Below are positions 5,749 through 7,501 of a stretch of DNA of 7,501 nt, piece after piece. Numbering within the stretch: position 1 is the stretch's first letter; each line of letters begins with the position of its first letter. Under the pieces are notes generated by a model. It was not told the origin of the DNA. It saw nothing but the letters and a program-made list of their open reading frames with translations, and did not search any database. The DNA comes from SIG636 sp045604285 (GTDB lineage: Bacteria; Bacillota; Clostridia; Oscillospirales; CAG-382), in NCBI GenBank assembly GCA_045604285.1, contig JAZUNS010000003.1:1-7501 (forward strand), in the 5' to 3' direction. The translations under genes were made by a program, and so were the position numbers.

Positions 5749-7428
5749 ATGGCTAAAAAGATGAAGTATAATGAGGTATCACCTATAGATTCTATCCGTG
5801 ATATGATGCAGCAGGCCGTTGCGGCAATGGGTGATAGCGTCCTTTTTAAGCATAAAAAGAACGGTCAGGTTTGCGACGTAAGCTGTAAAGAGTTTTACGA
5901 TACAACCGTATGCCTCGGCAACGCCCTTGCAGCAAGAGGCTATGTGGCAGGTAACCATATAGCTTGCACCGGCAATAACAGCTATAATTGGATAGTTGGC
6001 TATGTAAGCACCCTTTGCGGCAGCAACGTGTTCGTTCCTATCGATAAGGATGCGCCCGAAAAGGACTTTTTAAATATACTTAATCATAGCGAAAGTAAGG
6101 TTATCCTTTGTGATAAGTCTTACGTTGCACGTATTCTTTCCAATAAAGAAAATCTTCCCAACATAGAACTTATAGTATGCCTTGATGGTGAGTGCGAGGG
6201 CGCTGTTTCTTTGGATACTCTTCTTGCCGAAGGCAAAAAGCTTATGGATGAAAACTACGGCGTTTATCTTGAAAAGACCTCTGCCGATTACGACCTTAAG
6301 CTTCTTGTTTATACCTCCGGCACTACCGGTAACCCCAAGGGCGTTATGCTTTCTCAGCACAATATCCGTTCCGCAATCTATTACGGCTTGATGGTAGAAA
6401 CCGTTAACACCCGTTGCCTTTCCGTGCTTCCTTACCATCACACTTACGAGGCTGTTATAGGCATTCTCGTTTCTATCCACAAGCACAATTGCATTTGCAT
6501 TAACGAATCTCTCCGTGCTGTTCTTGCAAATATCCAGCTTTACAAGCCTGTTTATATATTCGTTGTTCCCGCCTTTGCAGAGCTTTTTTATAAGCGTGTT
6601 AACGCCGCACTTGAAGAAAAGGGCAAGCTTGGCACCGTTAACTTTATGATCAAGGTCAGCAACGTTCTCCGCAAGGTAGGCATCGACCTTCGCCGCAAGT
6701 TCTTTAAGCAGATCATTGACAATTTCGGTGGCGAGCTTAGACAAATCGTTTGCGGCGGCGCACCCGTAAGGGCAGAGGTGGCAGAGTTCTTTTCCAATAT
6801 AGGTATCGACCTTGAGATAGGCTACGGTATTACAGAGTGTTCTCCTCTCGTTTCTGTTAACCAGGCAGAAGACAACGACTATAACTCCGTAGGTAAAATC
6901 CTTCCTTGCCTTGACATAAAGATCGACGGCAGCGACGAAAACGGCAACGGCGAAATCTGCGTTAAGGGTGACATCGTTATGATGGGCTATTTCAAAGACC
7001 CCGAGCAGAGCGCAGAGGTGCTTGTTGACGGTTGGTTCCATACCGGTGACCTGGGCAACTATACCAACGAAAAGCTTTACATCACCGGCAGAAAGAAGAA
7101 CCTTATAGTTCTTGATAACGGCAAAAACATCTACCCCGAAGAAATAGAAAATTACATTTACGGCATTCCCTACGTTAAGGATGCGGTTGTATATTCCGTT
7201 AAGGACGAAAAGGGCGCAGAGGTTGACCTTTGCTGCGAGGCTTATCTTGATAAAGATAACATGCCCGATGGCGGCAAGGATGCAGAAGCCGTATTTAAGG
7301 CAGACGTATCCAAGGTGTTAAGCGAGCTTCCTCAGTATAAGCATATAGCCAAGATAGTTCTTAGGGACGAGGAATTCCCCAAGACCACCACAAAGAAAAT
7401 TAAGAGAAACGAAGTTATTAAAAAATAG
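5749..7428 (+). CDS. AMP-forming acyl-CoA synthetase (long-chain fatty acid-CoA ligase family)
   Basis: This cytosolic or membrane-associated enzyme of the ANL superfamily should activate a carboxylic acid, probably a fatty acid, with ATP to an acyl-adenylate and then pass it to CoA. The 559-residue protein is full length. The motifs are in order: the ATP-binding loop YTSGTTGNPKGVM (188-200), LPYHHTYE (227-234), GGAPV (336-340), the adenine-binding GYGITECSP (358-366), GWFHTGDLG (428-436) with Asp434 for the ribose, the hinge region YITGRKKNLIVLDNGKNIYPEEIE (in two parts, 444-456 and 457-467), and the C-terminal PKTTTKKIKR (544-553) with Lys550 as the expected adenylation lysine. In most relatives the residue before that lysine is glycine; here it is Lys549. 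No membrane helix is obvious. It is a single-gene unit with its own strong promoter and terminator. Transfer to ACP instead of CoA, or a non-fatty substrate, cannot be excluded. Confidence 0.92.
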   Translation: MAKKMKYNEVSPIDSIRDMMQQAVAAMGDSVLFKHKKNGQVCDVSCKEFYDTTVCLGNALAARGYVAGNHIACTGNNSYNWIVGYVSTLCGSNVFVPIDKDAPEKDFLNILNHSESKVILCDKSYVARILSNKENLPNIELIVCLDGECEGAVSLDTLLAEGKKLMDENYGVYLEKTSADYDLKLLVYTSGTTGNPKGVMLSQHNIRSAIYYGLMVETVNTRCLSVLPYHHTYEAVIGILVSIHKHNCICINESLRAVLANIQLYKPVYIFVVPAFAELFYKRVNAALEEKGKLGTVNFMIKVSNVLRKVGIDLRRKFFKQIIDNFGGELRQIVCGGAPVRAEVAEFFSNIGIDLEIGYGITECSPLVSVNQAEDNDYNSVGKILPCLDIKIDGSDENGNGEICVKGDIVMMGYFKDPEQSAEVLVDGWFHTGDLGNYTNEKLYITGRKKNLIVLDNGKNIYPEEIENYIYGIPYVKDAVVYSVKDEKGAEVDLCCEAYLDKDNMPDGGKDAEAVFKADVSKVLSELPQYKHIAKIVLRDEEFPKTTTKKIKRNEVIKK

Positions 7429-7442
7429 ATATTTTCTCCTTG

Positions 7443-7487
7443 AAAAGACCGAAAAAACTAGACCGAAAAAACTTTTTTCGGTCTTTT
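7443..7487 (+). terminator. Terminator with a tandemly duplicated left arm
   Basis: The 14-nt unit AGACCGAAAAAACT occurs twice in tandem (7446-7459 and 7460-7473). It is followed by one complementary arm, TTTTTTCGGTC (7473-7483), and TTTT. The right arm can pair with the first copy (15 bp, 7443-7457 with 7473-7487, loop of 15 nt) or with the second copy (nominally 12 bp with a very tight turn). Either form ends in a U-rich run. It begins 14 nt after the acyl-CoA synthetase stop codon. Confidence 0.82.
7446..7473. repeat. Two perfect tandem copies of a 14-bp unit
   Basis: AGACCGAAAAAACT is present twice head to tail with no mismatch. Together the copies make the left side of the terminator hairpin. 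The pattern fits a recent slippage duplication within the terminator. Confidence 0.9.
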
Positions 7488-7501
7488 ACTTTTCCTATTG
7501 A

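Noticed and set aside
6070..7041. Long minus-strand open frame (323 codons) opposite the acyl-CoA synthetase
   Set aside because: It is a shadow of the conserved synthetase frame, with no family motifs of its own.

Overview
The window looks like ordinary chromosomal DNA of a Gram-positive anaerobe, most likely a gut-type clostridium (Bacillota, Clostridia). Supporting signs are strong GGAGG-type ribosome sites before most genes, sigma-A-type promoters with 17-bp spacers, compact operons closed by hairpin terminators, moderate GC content, cysteine-rich cytosolic proteins, and a DUF1836 gene, a family typical of Firmicutes. No rRNA, tRNA, CRISPR array, insertion sequence or phage gene was seen. 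The genus cannot be fixed from the sequence alone.

Layout. (1) Positions 1-815: the 3' end of a flotillin (SPFH) gene, then a small two-helix membrane protein of unknown function, closed by a strong terminator. (2) Positions 816-3720: a promoter, asnS (asparaginyl-tRNA synthetase) and a subgroup Ic aspartate aminotransferase 26 nt downstream, closed by a 13-bp hairpin that also serves the convergent operon. (3) Positions 3732-5649, minus strand: an operon transcribed as DUF1836 protein, YbaK-type aminoacyl-tRNA deacylase, YtqA/YhcC-type radical SAM protein. (4) Positions 5650-7501: a perfect-consensus promoter carrying a palindrome in its spacer, then an AMP-forming acyl-CoA synthetase gene and a terminator whose left arm is tandemly duplicated.

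How the genes fit together. The first unit concerns membrane organisation. The second joins aspartate/glutamate transamination with asparagine charging of tRNA. The minus-strand operon has a tRNA theme: YbaK clears mischarged tRNA, and the radical SAM family includes an enzyme implicated in wobble-uridine modification. DUF1836 is a predicted DNA-binding family and is divergent from the acyl-CoA synthetase, so it could regulate one or both promoters; this is inference. I found no clear new multi-gene system. The best leads are the palindrome inside the acyl-CoA synthetase promoter, the unassigned flotillin-linked membrane protein and the duplicated terminator arm.
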